DNA from: Mycocentrospora acerina
Lineage: Eukaryota; Ascomycota; Dothideomycetes; Pleosporales
NCBI GenBank assembly: GCA_022701365.1
Contig: JAKUHH010000080.1
Coordinates: 746,436 to 810,435, forward strand
Length of the DNA stretch: 64,000 nt
Reading direction: 5' to 3'
Shown: one piece after another, positions 11,668-21,865 of the stretch
Position numbering within the stretch: the first letter of the stretch is position 1
Layout: each line of letters starts with the position of its first letter
Notes under the pieces: model-generated
Told to the model about the DNA's origin: nothing
The model's database searches: none
What the model saw: only the letters and a program-made list of their open reading frames with translations
Translations under genes and position numbers: made by a program

Positions 11668-12759
11668 TGTGGTGAATTGATGTTGTAGTGATGAGAAGCT
11701 GGGGGATGGCCTGCTTATTTTGTAGAAGAAGAAAAGTCGAAAGCTGCAAGGGGTGCGGAGATGGAGCATCTGCATACAGCTGATAGTTTTTGGACAATTA
11801 GCAGGCGTTTGCTAGCTTTGATCGTCATGATTGCTGGATTGGCCATGTTTCGTGCCATTGTGGGGTAGATGGTGGGGAGAGCTCCAGGGGTGGATCAGAC
11901 TAGCTCTCCGAGGACAATAAAAGCCAGGGATAGTAGTACAGCATTTAATTCATACAATATTATCGTGTAGCGCCGGTAAACCTAAAATGGCTCCAACGAG
12001 TGAGATGGCAGTCCATTTTTGGATATGCAGGCCGGATAAAGGCTGCGAGCAGAAGGTGACAATACTTCTGACAAATGTTTGGAGCTGCTTGCCTACAGCT
12101 CCAACTGCACCTCAAGAAATCGGGTGCCTAAAGGAACGCCGCACAGCAAGTGAGGCGTTTCCACGTGTGTTGAGCTTCGAGTGACCCTCTCTGGTTGGCT
12201 ACGCAAGCCAAACTCCGAATGGGTTTAGAGTTTACGAGATGGCTTGCAGGACCGTTCGTTGCGTGTGAGCATCAGGTCCACCACCCCCACCCTGAGTAGA
12301 TTGGTAGACCTCTCAAGGCTCCAATGTCACTATCTGAGCGCACGAAAGTGATAGAATACGTGTCTTCTGAGTTTTTGTTCTCGACCACACACTGGGGACA
12401 ACATATGTTGCTGTTAATTCCGGTGTCCAGAATTATGCATACACACTTGTGAACGCTAGGCGATACGCTCACTCGTGCCACACATCCACAGTAGCTCGTC
12501 GCAGCAGAGCCAATGCAAGATCAAGCACTGCCCGCTCCCGTCGTACGTGGTACAGCTGTTGCCTGTTCAAATACATTGTCCATTGTCGTTATTTTTACCT
12601 TCTTTCAACTCCTTTCCAAACACGAGGCGCCGCATTGATCCGCCCCCGCCATTTCCTGCTTTGTTCTAGCGCGCGCTAACGGTCATTGTAACCATATCTT
12701 GGGGTTCCTTGCCAACCGTTGCGGGACAAAACAACACCTGTGACATATCCCTCCGCCAC
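11668..12759. other. Intergenic, nothing recognised
   Basis: Nearly 1.1 kb between the GST start and the zinc-finger gene. Short open frames occur on both strands but have no family resemblance, no plausible introns and no codon pattern like the neighbours. It probably holds the GST promoter. Confidence 0.5.
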
Positions 12760-13124
12760 CTGCCACAACCGCACTTTCCTTTTGAGAAACTCAATACAAC
12801 ACATGGTTGGTGTTCGCATCATGGCTAACCTCGATAATTACGCAAAGCATATGCAAAATTTTCGCGCCTCGGACGAAGCTAGGGATAAACTCGTTGGAGT
12901 AAGCATCTCACGTGTCCACGCAATACACCAAATTGACAAGACGACAGGAACTAATTCAAAAATACTCGGCTTTGGTGGAAGATCATGCTAATTTGAAAAG
13001 CGACCTTTCGAGTGAGAGAGACAATAGGAGGAATTATCAAAAGCAGGTTGAAGAGCAGAGGGCTGCCGTCGAAGGTTATGGGCGTCAGTTGGTAAGTCTA
13101 GGGCTTTATTGGGGATGGCGCTCT
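12760..13124 (+). repeat. First copy of a 365-bp direct duplication (exons 1-2 of the CCCH gene)
   Basis: Identical by eye to 13138-13502, offset 378 bp. It contains the 5' flank, exon 1 (12803-12898), intron 1, exon 2 (12948-13091) and the start of intron 2 of the CCCH gene. The two copies are separated by a single N at 13125 and a run of eight C. The second copy runs on into the rest of the gene; this one stops at the N. Probably an assembly artefact; a real tandem duplication is possible. Confidence 0.9.
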
Positions 13125-13137
13125 NCCCCCCCGCCCC

Positions 13138-13502
13138 CTGCCACAACCGCACTTTCCTTTTGAGAAACTCAATACAACACATGGTTGGTGTTCGCATCAT
13201 GGCTAACCTCGATAATTACGCAAAGCATATGCAAAATTTTCGCGCCTCGGACGAAGCTAGGGATAAACTCGTTGGAGTAAGCATCTCACGTGTCCACGCA
13301 ATACACCAAATTGACAAGACGACAGGAACTAATTCAAAAATACTCGGCTTTGGTGGAAGATCATGCTAATTTGAAAAGCGACCTTTCGAGTGAGAGAGAC
13401 AATAGGAGGAATTATCAAAAGCAGGTTGAAGAGCAGAGGGCTGCCGTCGAAGGTTATGGGCGTCAGTTGGTAAGTCTAGGGCTTTATTGGGGATGGCGCT
13501 CT
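13138..13502 (+). repeat. Second copy of the 365-bp direct duplication
   Basis: Matches 12760-13124 without visible differences and continues into the functional exons of the CCCH gene. See the entry for the first copy. Confidence 0.9.
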
Positions 13503-14989
13503 TCCGTCGTAGTATGACATCTGCTGACAGGTGTCCCGTAGAATGCCAGTTCGTTTGTTCTAGCCCTTATCGATGGTGATGGAGCTATTGTAAGTCATGG
13601 CTGCTATTACAAGCACTGCGATTCTCAAATCGACAGAGCGATTCAAAATACTGTATTAACATATTCCAGTTTCAGGATTCGTTGCTTAAGGCAGCCAGTG
13701 GAGATGGTGGCTCCGAGGCTGCCTCTCTTTTGCATCGTGCAATTCAAGACCACATTGGCTCTTTGTACAGTAATTCCAGTAATTGGCCAATAATGGTACA
13801 GATTTACTTAAGTCTTGACAAGTTGGCTCAGAAGTTGGCACAAGTCGGGCTTCTTCGGAGTCCTCAAGAACTTCGACTTTTCGCGCAACGCTTTAGTGTA
13901 AATCAGCCGTTATTTAGTATAATCGATGTCGGTCAGGGCAAAGAGCGAGCCGACCACAAAATAAAAGGCGAGAATCCTCCTGTATGTTACCTCCATACAA
14001 AACTGACCCACAAACAGAAATGCTGCGTGCTTTTAGTGATAATTACACTTGTCGCCATATCATTTTTGGAGGATGTCATGATGCCGGTTATCTTCTGAAC
14101 CTTGACCAATTCAAACACAACGAGCTCAAAGCTGGTCGAATTACGCTTCTGGAGACAACTCCTGCGTACAAAGGCTTTCTAGACCTTAACAACTTCAAAC
14201 GAGCTCGTTTTGACAGCGTCTTCAGGACCGAGCCTCTGCCCGAGTCTTCGTCATCATCCGTAGCTACAACTCAAGCCAATGGTTATGCACAGCAATCATC
14301 ATCACCACAGCCTTCTCCTGTTCATCGGTCCTCAACAAATAAGATCTCACCCAGCTCTTCTCCAAAGCTTCCAGTCTCAAGTGCTCCTAGTACCGCCTCT
14401 TCAACCACAGGCCCGCCCACCGAGGCTATCGGCGATTCCTCGTGGGCCTCTATAAGCAAAAGCGGCCCTTCCTCCGTCAAAAAAGCTTTAACCAAGGCAG
14501 ATACAGGGCCCAAAATGAATACCAAAAATAAATATGCTTTCTTCAATAAATTGGAACAGAGGCTCGACGAGCCACTTCCGCCAAAAGACCCCGGAGCATT
14601 ACAGTCCCTTGAAAGACGGATGCAGAAAAATGGCAGGAAAATGTGCAATCACTGGCATCTCGGAGGAAAGTGCGACAATGGCAAGTTCTGCAAGTTTCAG
14701 CACGAGCCAAAACTCACGCCATCTGAACTAAACGCCCTGCGCTACAAAACGCGCAGTCTTGCTTGCAAGAATAGATTTTGCGATAATGTTGATTGCTGTG
14801 AGTGGAGACCATCTATTGTTGCAGCGCTCATTGCTAATTACTTCACCGACAGACATGGGCCACCAGTGTGCCGCTGAACGTGACCAGGGTTACTGTCCAT
14901 TTGAGTCCTGTCATCTCAGTAGCTCGCATGGGATGGATAAGGTAAAGTATGTCAAGATTGATAGAGAGGGTAACGAGATATACAGTTGA
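13181..14989 (+). CDS. CCCH zinc-finger protein with DUF7923-type domain
   Basis: Six exons: 13181-13276, 13326-13469, 13542-13589, 13670-13967, 14018-14797 and 14853-14989, about 500 residues. The N-terminus is a coiled coil (ELIQKYSALVEDHANLKSDL), followed by a NYN-nuclease-like domain (FVLALIDGDGAIF ... IIFGGCHDAGYL ... RITLLE) seen in many fungal CCCH proteins, a serine-rich linker, then a C-x8-C-x5-C-x3-H finger (CNHWHLGGKCDNGKFCKFQH) and a second cysteine/histidine cluster formed only after the last intron is removed (CKNRFCDNVDCYMGHQC). An RNA-binding or RNA-processing role is inferred. The intron at 13968-14017 has a GC donor (GCGAGA) and a good CTGAC branch; no GT alternative keeps the frame. 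An ATG at 13199 is an alternative start. Exons 1-2 are present twice in the assembly. Confidence 0.78.
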
Positions 14990-15959
14990 TTGTTGCGGAG
15001 TGAAGCGTAACAGTCTCAAGTCCTTGAGCTTTGAAAATTGACTGCTGAATTTGGGATCCTGGATATGTTGCATGTTTATTCCTGATTTTGATTTTTTTGG
15101 AGATCACGTAATGTTTAATAGTACAACGCAATCTAAGGCTATCATTCATGATCATGTTCCGGTTTTCCTTCCACGATTGATGCTGTATTTCTGAATTATC
15201 GAAACTTGCTCACACCATTGAACAACTTGAACGTCAGTTCGTAGGCTACAGCACCTCTTTCCATTTCTCTTTCTTCGGGGTTTTCCTACCTTGTATGCTG
15301 CAACACCTCTATAGATTAGGTGCCAAGCCATGATCTGGGGCTTTCAGGTTTGAAGAATACACTGGCTTTTTCTTCATCCTACTTGTGCCCCTATTCGCCA
15401 TGAATACATCTGAACTACTGTAGGCATGCATCGTAGTAATATAATAATTCTAAATTTGTATACTGCAGCACTGCTATCTTTCTCGAATTCTTTCCTGTTC
15501 TTCGCTTGTATGCGGTAAAACCTTTGTAGAGCTGATGCTGTGCCTTCATCTACTCCCTCGATATCCTTATCTTTGTCATTGAGAAATGCTTAGTCGCGAG
15601 AAATTACTTAAATAGCGACATGCGCCATCACTTTGCGTCTCGTTTTCGACTAATCTTGCTTCATAATGAGTCTTTTACAGCTTAAAAGCTGCGCATCGGA
15701 GACGAAAGTTGAGCATTGAAGTTGAGAGGTGATGTAGGTTTGTGGTTGCTGGAGTGAGCGAGAAATTTGCGCTCACCTTCACTTCAGCGTTATGGATGAG
15801 ACAGCGAGCAAGCACCGACTAAACAATAGTGTAGTATAAGTCTCTGGAAATAAAAGCACTTGGATTGCCATCTGTCACACTACTCCATACAGTCCTTGGT
15901 AACCTGCCTAACCAAATATTGACATTGCAAAACTGCGCCAGCTCCAAAATAGCGAATCC
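14990..15959. other. Intergenic, AT-rich, with one diverged duplication
   Basis: No gene supported. It contains two related blocks of about 85 bp listed as a repeat. Base composition is more AT-rich than the housekeeping part of the window. Confidence 0.5.
15244..15544 (+). repeat. Diverged direct repeat, two ~85-bp copies
   Basis: Blocks 15244-15329 and 15461-15544 share an ordered pattern: a GCAGCAC-like word, a CTTTC-rich stretch, CTTGTATGC, then an ACACCT/AAACCT word and a TGCC end. Identity is modest, perhaps 65-70 percent by eye, so this is an old duplication if real. Confidence 0.4.
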
Positions 15960-15962
15960 AAA

Positions 15963-16689
15963 ATGTTTTCCGCCAGGTTCAACGGGCCTGAAGATTTGGA
16001 GCAAGAAGAACTTGGAGAGTTGATTGATATGACAGCATGCATTCGTTAGGAGGCAGAGAATTTTGTGTGGCTGACTTCAAAGAAAAGCACACCCAAGGTC
16101 AAGAGAGATATAAAGAAGTCGCAAGAGAATCACGACGCCAAATTGGAGGAATTAAAGGAATGCTTTCGCTCGTGGTGTTTGAGGCTGCATGCGACTCACT
16201 CGACTGACCGAGTCATAATTACGAAGAGAGGCGTCCCACTGCAACAAGACCAAAGTGCTCGACAAGCAATAAGAAAATTTGCTCAATTATTTGAGACTAC
16301 AGAACACCCCTGTTATTCCCGGCAACCATGACACCTGGGTCGCAGAGTTGAGAAAGTATTAATATGCGTTCGCCGACCAGTTGGCAGGAGCCGACAGTGA
16401 GAATTACAAAGAAGCGACTTTATGGGAGTCTAAAAATATCTATCCGCTGCCTCTAAAAGGTAAGAAAACTATCTAAATGTGTATAATTTACCTTTCATGC
16501 TATCCATGATCAGGATCATCGTACTACCCCGAACATCTTCTCACTCTCAGTCCGCCCCCGCGTCTTGAAGAAATCCCTGTGGTAGAGGAAGAGTGCTATA
16601 CGGAGCAGAAAGAGAGCCATGACAAGGAGTTTGAGGCTTTGGCGTCAGCATGTGAAATAACAGCAATGCGATTAAACACAAAGTTTTAG
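15963..16689 (+). pseudogene. Decayed two-exon gene, family not recognised
   Basis: A coding-like frame starts MFSARFNGPEDLEQEELGEL at 15993 or slightly upstream and is cut by a TAG at 16047-16049. It continues EAENFVWLTSKK and through a helical region, is frameshifted near 16320, is cut by a TAA inside RKY-YAFADQLAG, then reaches a normal-looking intron (GTAAGA...ATCAG, about 16460-16513) and a last exon with SSYYPEHLLTLSPPPRLEE ending at 16689. Both stops would be CAG or CAA if one C-to-T change were reversed. Leucine/glutamate-rich helices are visible but I cannot name the protein. A sequencing error is less likely given three separate lesions. Confidence 0.5.
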
Positions 16690-17226
16690 GGAGTAAAATA
16701 AGGAGGCGGTGAAGCGGCTCGAAAGCTTTTGTTCACTTGTCACTTACTTTCTTCCTCTTCTTCTTCCATCACCACCAGTTACGATATCTCAACCGCGTCA
16801 TCATAAGACCATACCACTTTTGTCCCGTTACATACTCTGTGTTCAACAACCGTGATTCAGCCATCATAAATTTTGTCCTGTTTGGGAATTGAATTCTTCA
16901 ATAGAACAATGCTGGTTGTCGTCGTCTTTTCATTGCGCTTGCGCGAATATCCGCACGCAGTCCACTTCATCGCTCAAACCACTGGGATGAGACCTACCCA
17001 TTTACTCCTCAAATACACGTTTGACTTGAATATTTACACTTACACCGAGAGACAGCGTATCACGAGACATCGACCTGACTGGAACGTATCTTTGTGTATG
17101 TGATGCTCGCTTTCTTTGATTCTACAATAAATTCTATCAGGCAAATATTCATAAGACTAAGGCATTAGAGTTCAGTCATGTTGGCGTAGATGTGCAGACA
17201 TAGAAATCTTCGGTACTGGTTAATCG
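16690..17226. other. Intergenic, nothing recognised
   Basis: AT-rich sequence up to the assembly gap; the only open frame of note (16873-17103) has no recognisable domain. Confidence 0.5.
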
Positions 17227-17265
<39 letters not shown>

Positions 17266-17427
17266 NNNNNNNNNNNNNNNNNNNNNNNNNNNNNNNNNNN
17301 NNNNNNNNNNNNNNNNNNNNNNNNNNNNNNNNNNNNNNNNNNNNNNNNNNNNNNNNNNNNNNNNNNNNNNNNNNNNNNNNNNNNNNNNNNNNNNNNNNNN
17401 NNNNNNNNNNNCCCCCCCCCCCCCCCC
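17227..17427. other. Assembly gap flanked by poly-C
   Basis: 39 C, then 146 N, then 16 C. Homopolymer C (poly-G on the other strand) touching an N run is typical of low-signal reads from two-colour sequencing carried into contig ends, so the true sequence here is unknown. Glycine or proline open frames across it are meaningless. Confidence 0.95.
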
Positions 17428-17957
17428 TTCCCTTGTACAGGAGATTGGAATAGGAGGAGCTGAGATCTGACTGTTCTTTTTGGGCTCATAACTGCTCTCG
17501 TGTTTTTGCATAGCGCCATTGCGTGAGTGGAGCCGCGAGTAGAACGGTAATGTCTCTTCATTGCCATTATCTAACAATAGTTTTACCCTTCTGCTTCTGA
17601 TCTTGTCCGTATCTTGACCAGTTGACGATTTATCTTAGACTCCATCACCGGTAGCATACGACATCATTTGAGGAAGCTGCACACCGGGACATGGCAGCGG
17701 CTATTGAAGAATACAAGTAAGTCTGGGATCACTGCCTATAATATGTGAAATACATGTTTGGATGAAGATTGAGTAAGAAATCAGATCACGATGGCGATTA
17801 CTCGTGATAGCATCTGCCTAGAGAGAAACATGAGCAAACCTCGTCATTGTAAATCGGTAGAACGCCGGTAGATCTCCGGCGCGACGGCTGCCTAGAAAAT
17901 ACCCGATAGAGACTAGCTTAATCACGTGATAGTCTAGCGTGCCAAGGTTCTATCAGG
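17428..17957. other. Gap flank and U2 upstream region
   Basis: No complete gene. At about 17655-17715 a short coding-like stretch (TSFEEAAHRDMAAAIEEYK) ends in a perfect GTAAGT donor, so an exon of a gene broken by the gap is possible. The last part is the upstream region of the U2 RNA gene. Confidence 0.4.
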
Positions 17958-17965
17958 TATAAAAA
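17958..17965 (+). promoter_or_regulatory. TATA box of the U2 snRNA gene
   Basis: TATAAAAA lies about 40 bases before the inferred U2 5' end, consistent with RNA polymerase II transcription of this RNA. Confidence 0.6.
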
Positions 17966-17997
17966 CGTCCCTCTCCCCGTCCCCTCTTCTATTCTTT

Positions 17998-18180
17998 AGC
18001 TCTCTTTGCCTTTTGGCTTAGATCAAGTGTAGTATCTGTTCTTTTCAGTTTAATCTCTGAAACGTTCCTACGGGAACCTTCAAGATTATCCTTATTTTTG
18101 CACCTATCTGGAGACTCCCTGGGCTTGCTCATAGTCTCCGGAACAGTGTCGCTCGTATTTCACTACCTCGAGCCGACGCG
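17998..18180 (+). ncRNA. U2: U2 spliceosomal snRNA
   Basis: The sequence TTTTGGCTTAGATCAAGTGT at 18011-18030 is the highly conserved 5' core of U2. The branch-site recognition element GTAGTA is at 18029-18034, followed by the conserved CTTTTCAGTTTAATCTCTGA block of stem-loop II. The Sm-binding site ATTTTTG is at 18094-18100. The last hairpin (stem IV) pairs 18146-18155 with 18069-like partner bases 18169-18179 around a loop GTATTTCACTAC, matching the GTATTGCAGTAC-type loop that binds U2B''. U2 base-pairs with the intron branch site during spliceosome assembly in the nucleus. All expected parts are present in order, so it looks functional. The 5' end is set by comparison with fission-yeast-type U2 and may be off by a few bases; the 3' end is the base of stem IV. 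Confidence 0.93.
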
Positions 18181-19453
18181 AACCTTTTTTCGTTGCCTTT
18201 GCCGCTTTAAGCGACAATTGTGAAGAAGATCGAAGTTCACCGTACGACAGATTGATCAGATCTCTTAGTATGATCTGGCTGAGTCGTTTTGAAACCATGA
18301 CCTACATATTTCCAATTTTCTGAACATCTCAATTGATTAATTGTTGTGGATGCTGAAATTGAAATCAGACCATTTGTCCATTAGGCCGCTGCTTTGGTGA
18401 GCTCGGTACGCAAGCGAGATTGTCCTCCACGCAACAAGCCAGTTGTATGTATTATTAACGTGACTAAACAAACATCAACGATCCTAATATCGACATCTCC
18501 TTTCTGCAGAAGTAACAAAGCGCGGCACACTATATTGGCAATAAACTGTCGCTTGACTAACTCATTGTATGGCGTGATTGTTGGTCGATATACTACACTA
18601 ATTCGTTTTCTTTGACGTGGTCTGCCTTGTGTGGCCACCTAAAGAATTCATCTGGCATCCAATGAACCCAACAGAAAAGATACCGCTGATTTCTGAATGC
18701 CTCACTTTCTCGATCTGCAAGTTGTAAATTGTGTTTGACTTCTAAGTTAAAAGTCGAGGAGCAATGCTTTTTCTGAGCTGACAAGCAACTGAACCACTTT
18801 TGTACTTTCAACCATGATGAAGAACTGGCAAGCTTAAGGATACGATAACGGTTAGCGAATTAAAAGATTATCGACTTAGATCGTTGTATACCCCAAGCAA
18901 CTAGAGCCTGTTAATGTTTGGGCTAAGTATGCAACTGTGATATCTCAAGATACGTTTGCGCCTGTTAGTACTTTGGCTTAATGAACGTAGCACACGAGTG
19001 CAAAATCGTTTGTTAGCGTGGTATACTTCTTTTCAGAAACTATTATTTTTAACAATTACAAGCTTGCAACTGTGACATTCGTAAAGACTGTTCTTTCTCT
19101 GCCAGCGTAGTCTTCGAAGTACTCGAACTTTTTAATTCTCTTCCCCAAAGAGATTGAAAAACATGATGAAATTTTCAGTAGGTGATGCCTTTCTAATTGT
19201 AGGATACAATGTAGTAGGGAATGGCGGCTTTGCGTCAAAAATTGGAGCTTTTTATTACAAGCATCAAGTATACATATTGTAACAAGAATAAAAGTTTGGG
19301 GCTCTAGACAGCAATCGACAGGTCTTCAAAACGTGGAGTTGGACGATATCGCAAGGTTGAAGCGGCCTCTACAATACTGTGAACTCTCACGACTGGATCT
19401 TTGCAGATATGTCAGCATGACGCTACTGCAGTGCTTACATAGGATCTTTCGTG
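18181..19453. other. Intergenic, AT-rich
   Basis: No supported gene over 1.27 kb. Around 18905-18985 two similar words (CCTGTTAATGTTTGGGCTAA and CCTGTTAGTACTTTGGCTTA) lie about 55 bases apart, a weak trace of an old duplication. Open frames here are short and unrecognised. Confidence 0.5.
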
Positions 19454-21198
19454 ATGGAGCGAACTATCGCTCCTGCAAATACTGCATCTAAATTTCCTGT
19501 TAGAATCCAAATGAGTCCCCCAAAAAACAACAGAGGGTGCTGGACATGCAAACAGCGAAAGGTAGCTTGTGACCGAAAGCAACCAAGGTGTCAAAGGTGC
19601 CAAGAGTCCGCTCGACAATGCATGGGATACAAAATGAAGTTATCGTGGCCAAAAGATGGTGACAGGAAAAGACTCATTATCTCGAAGCAGTTTTTGCGGC
19701 ATAATCGAAGCATAATCACTCCTTGGGCCTGTTTCCATGAATTTATTAACACCTTCAACTCGGACATTGAGCTGTTTTACACCTCATTAAGTAGAGGTAA
19801 GAAATATACATTGTAAAAGGGAGCATACTAACAGTTATGAAAGTCTCGATCGATTCTACTACAAAGAGACTGCTTGTCCAGCCTACGATCAATCCAAACC
19901 CCCGATGGGTGCCGTTTCCTTCGAAAAGGACTGATATAGATCTTTTTTCATACTGTATGGCAACTACACACAAGCGATACTCCTACTGATTTCAACAGTT
20001 CAGAATATTGTAGCCCCATCGCTCACAGTTGTCAACAACTCTCAGATTCTAAATTTGATATTTCGCATGTCATTCACGGATACATCACCAGGATCTTCTG
20101 CCGTTTTGTTTGCTATTTACGCTCTGTCGAGCCTATATCTTACCGACCACCAGAGTGCAACCATATACAAATCCAAAGCAATAAATGCAGTGAATGCTTC
20201 AACAGTACAGGACCCGTCAACAAAAGCAGTATTACAACGCATAGCAACGATGAATCTTCTGGTGGTTTTTGAGGTAATGAGTGGTTCTTGGATCTGGATC
20301 AATACCGCTGACTTGATTTCAGACATCAAAAAATGGTCCCTCTAATGATTGGGCGAATAGCTATCATCTCTCGAGAACAATTTCTATGACTGCTTTTACA
20401 TCGGACCGGGAATATGAAGGTGACGCGGCCTTGATACTGAGTTGGGTATACAATTACGATTTTCACGCTCAGTTCAGTATCCGACATTTCACTCATCGTG
20501 ATGACGCCATGATCCACTGTACAAGGCAGAAAAATGTTAGGTCGGCTCAATTAAACGCATCTCGCAAAACAATTGTATGCCTCAACCTTTTACTTTCGGT
20601 CGAAGGCTTATGGTCCCTCTAGATACTTCCGATACTCGCTTGCTCGATTGAGGTGCTCTGTACAGTTTCTGCTATTGTCCAGCAATCGCTGGATCTAGAG
20701 ACAGGAAATGACCTGTCAGCCTTGAAACTGGACAAACTAGAGCGGCGCCTCAAATTTGCACGACAAGAAGTTCGCCCAGTATCCAATGAACTATACTCAG
20801 AGCACCAAAATATTCAGCTCCGAGAAATTGCTGAGCTCTACCGCCTCACAGGTCTAATATATTTGCATCGCGTAAGAAAAGTCGCTACATCCAACGCTTT
20901 ACTCCAAGCCCTCGTCAAAGACGCGTTTTGCATCATAGAAAGGTTAGAAACGTGTGAACGGACGTTCCCGTTGGTTATCGCTGGCTGCGAAGCGCAGAAC
21001 GATATCCAAAGAGCAATGATTCTGCGGGTCATTCGCACTACACAATCTCGGTTTACGCCTACAGTCATGATTCGTGTGCGAAACTATATAGAGCGTTTCT
21101 GGGCACTTACTGACCTCGATACGGACGGTATCACTGGTCATCATGAGAGGATGACGGTTGCTATAAGTGTGAGCGATTCAGTACCTATCTTTACCTAA
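19454..21198 (+). CDS. Zn(II)2Cys6 fungal transcription factor
   Basis: Five exons inferred: 19454-19796, 19844-19954 (or from 19835), 19999-20273, 20323-20574 and 20623-21198, about 520 residues. The N-terminus has a C-x2-C-x6-C-x6-C-x2-C-x6-C zinc cluster (CWTCKQRKVACDRKQPRC...), which binds DNA. The rest fits the fungal-specific factor domain 2 family, including SWVYNYDFHAQFSIRHF and the helical end SIEVLCTVSAIVQQSLDL. A TAG at 20620-20622 looks like a nonsense mutation but is also the 3' end of a 48-nt intron (GTATGC...CTCTAG) that keeps the frame, so I treat the gene as intact. The ATG at 19511 is an alternative start. A short-chain dehydrogenase lies 667 bp downstream on the same strand and could be a target. 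Target genes are not known. Confidence 0.75.
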
Positions 21199-21865
21199 TA
21201 CGTTGAACTGTGGTCTCACTCGGGCGATGCGGCAGGAAGTTAAATAGATTGCCGGACTTCAGATACTCTGGCGCACCTAGTGTTGAAGTATCATACATGG
21301 ATTGTATTCTTCTAAGCAATAAAACGATAGAGTATTATCTAAAATCAATCGCGTCAATCTTGCACAGATGAGCATCGTCGATTGCTCCCAAAGTTTCCCA
21401 TTTATTATTCAAGTTTCTAAGCCTGGAATCAACTTACACCATCAGATTTGCTAGTCCCCAATAATTGTGATAGCCATACCCTAAAATCATTAAACTGTGA
21501 TGGCTGACAGAAATTGATACCCGTGAAACCAAGCAAGTTTTATAAAGCATCAAGAACAAAGGCAAGTATCTGCGAGAGTGGCTGCGCTAGTCTGGACAGG
21601 TAGTATCTGATTGGTCAACCTCGTTCCTCCGCCTGCATACAGATTATGAATCATCGAGTGCTCGCGCCGATAGGATATACCTCCTCGCAAATACTTACAG
21701 CATTTGGTAGGTATTGGTAACGTCTATCAATTAATGACGGCATGTGGACACTCACGTTGAGTATTAAATGAACGATGTTGCCCATTGAATGGCAGCACCA
21801 GCAACCGATTCTCCCCTTTTCTCCCTTCGTTCTCTGATCACTCGAGGTCATCCAAATATTTCATT
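21199..21865. other. Intergenic between regulator and dehydrogenase
   Basis: No gene seen in about 670 bases. Probably the regulator 3' flank and the dehydrogenase promoter. Confidence 0.5.

Noticed and set aside
17176..17577. Glycine- or proline-run frames across the gap
   Set aside because: They translate the poly-C/N artefact.
17780..18300. Possible solo LTR of a retrotransposon (TATA box followed by C/T-rich sequence)
   Set aside because: The sequence after the TATA box is U2 snRNA; no terminal TG...CA repeat, target-site duplication or primer-binding site was found.
20575..20622. Nonsense mutation in the Zn2Cys6 gene (TAG at 20620-20622)
   Set aside because: The TAG is the 3' end of a plausible 48-nt intron with a GTATGC donor that keeps the frame, so the gene need not be broken.
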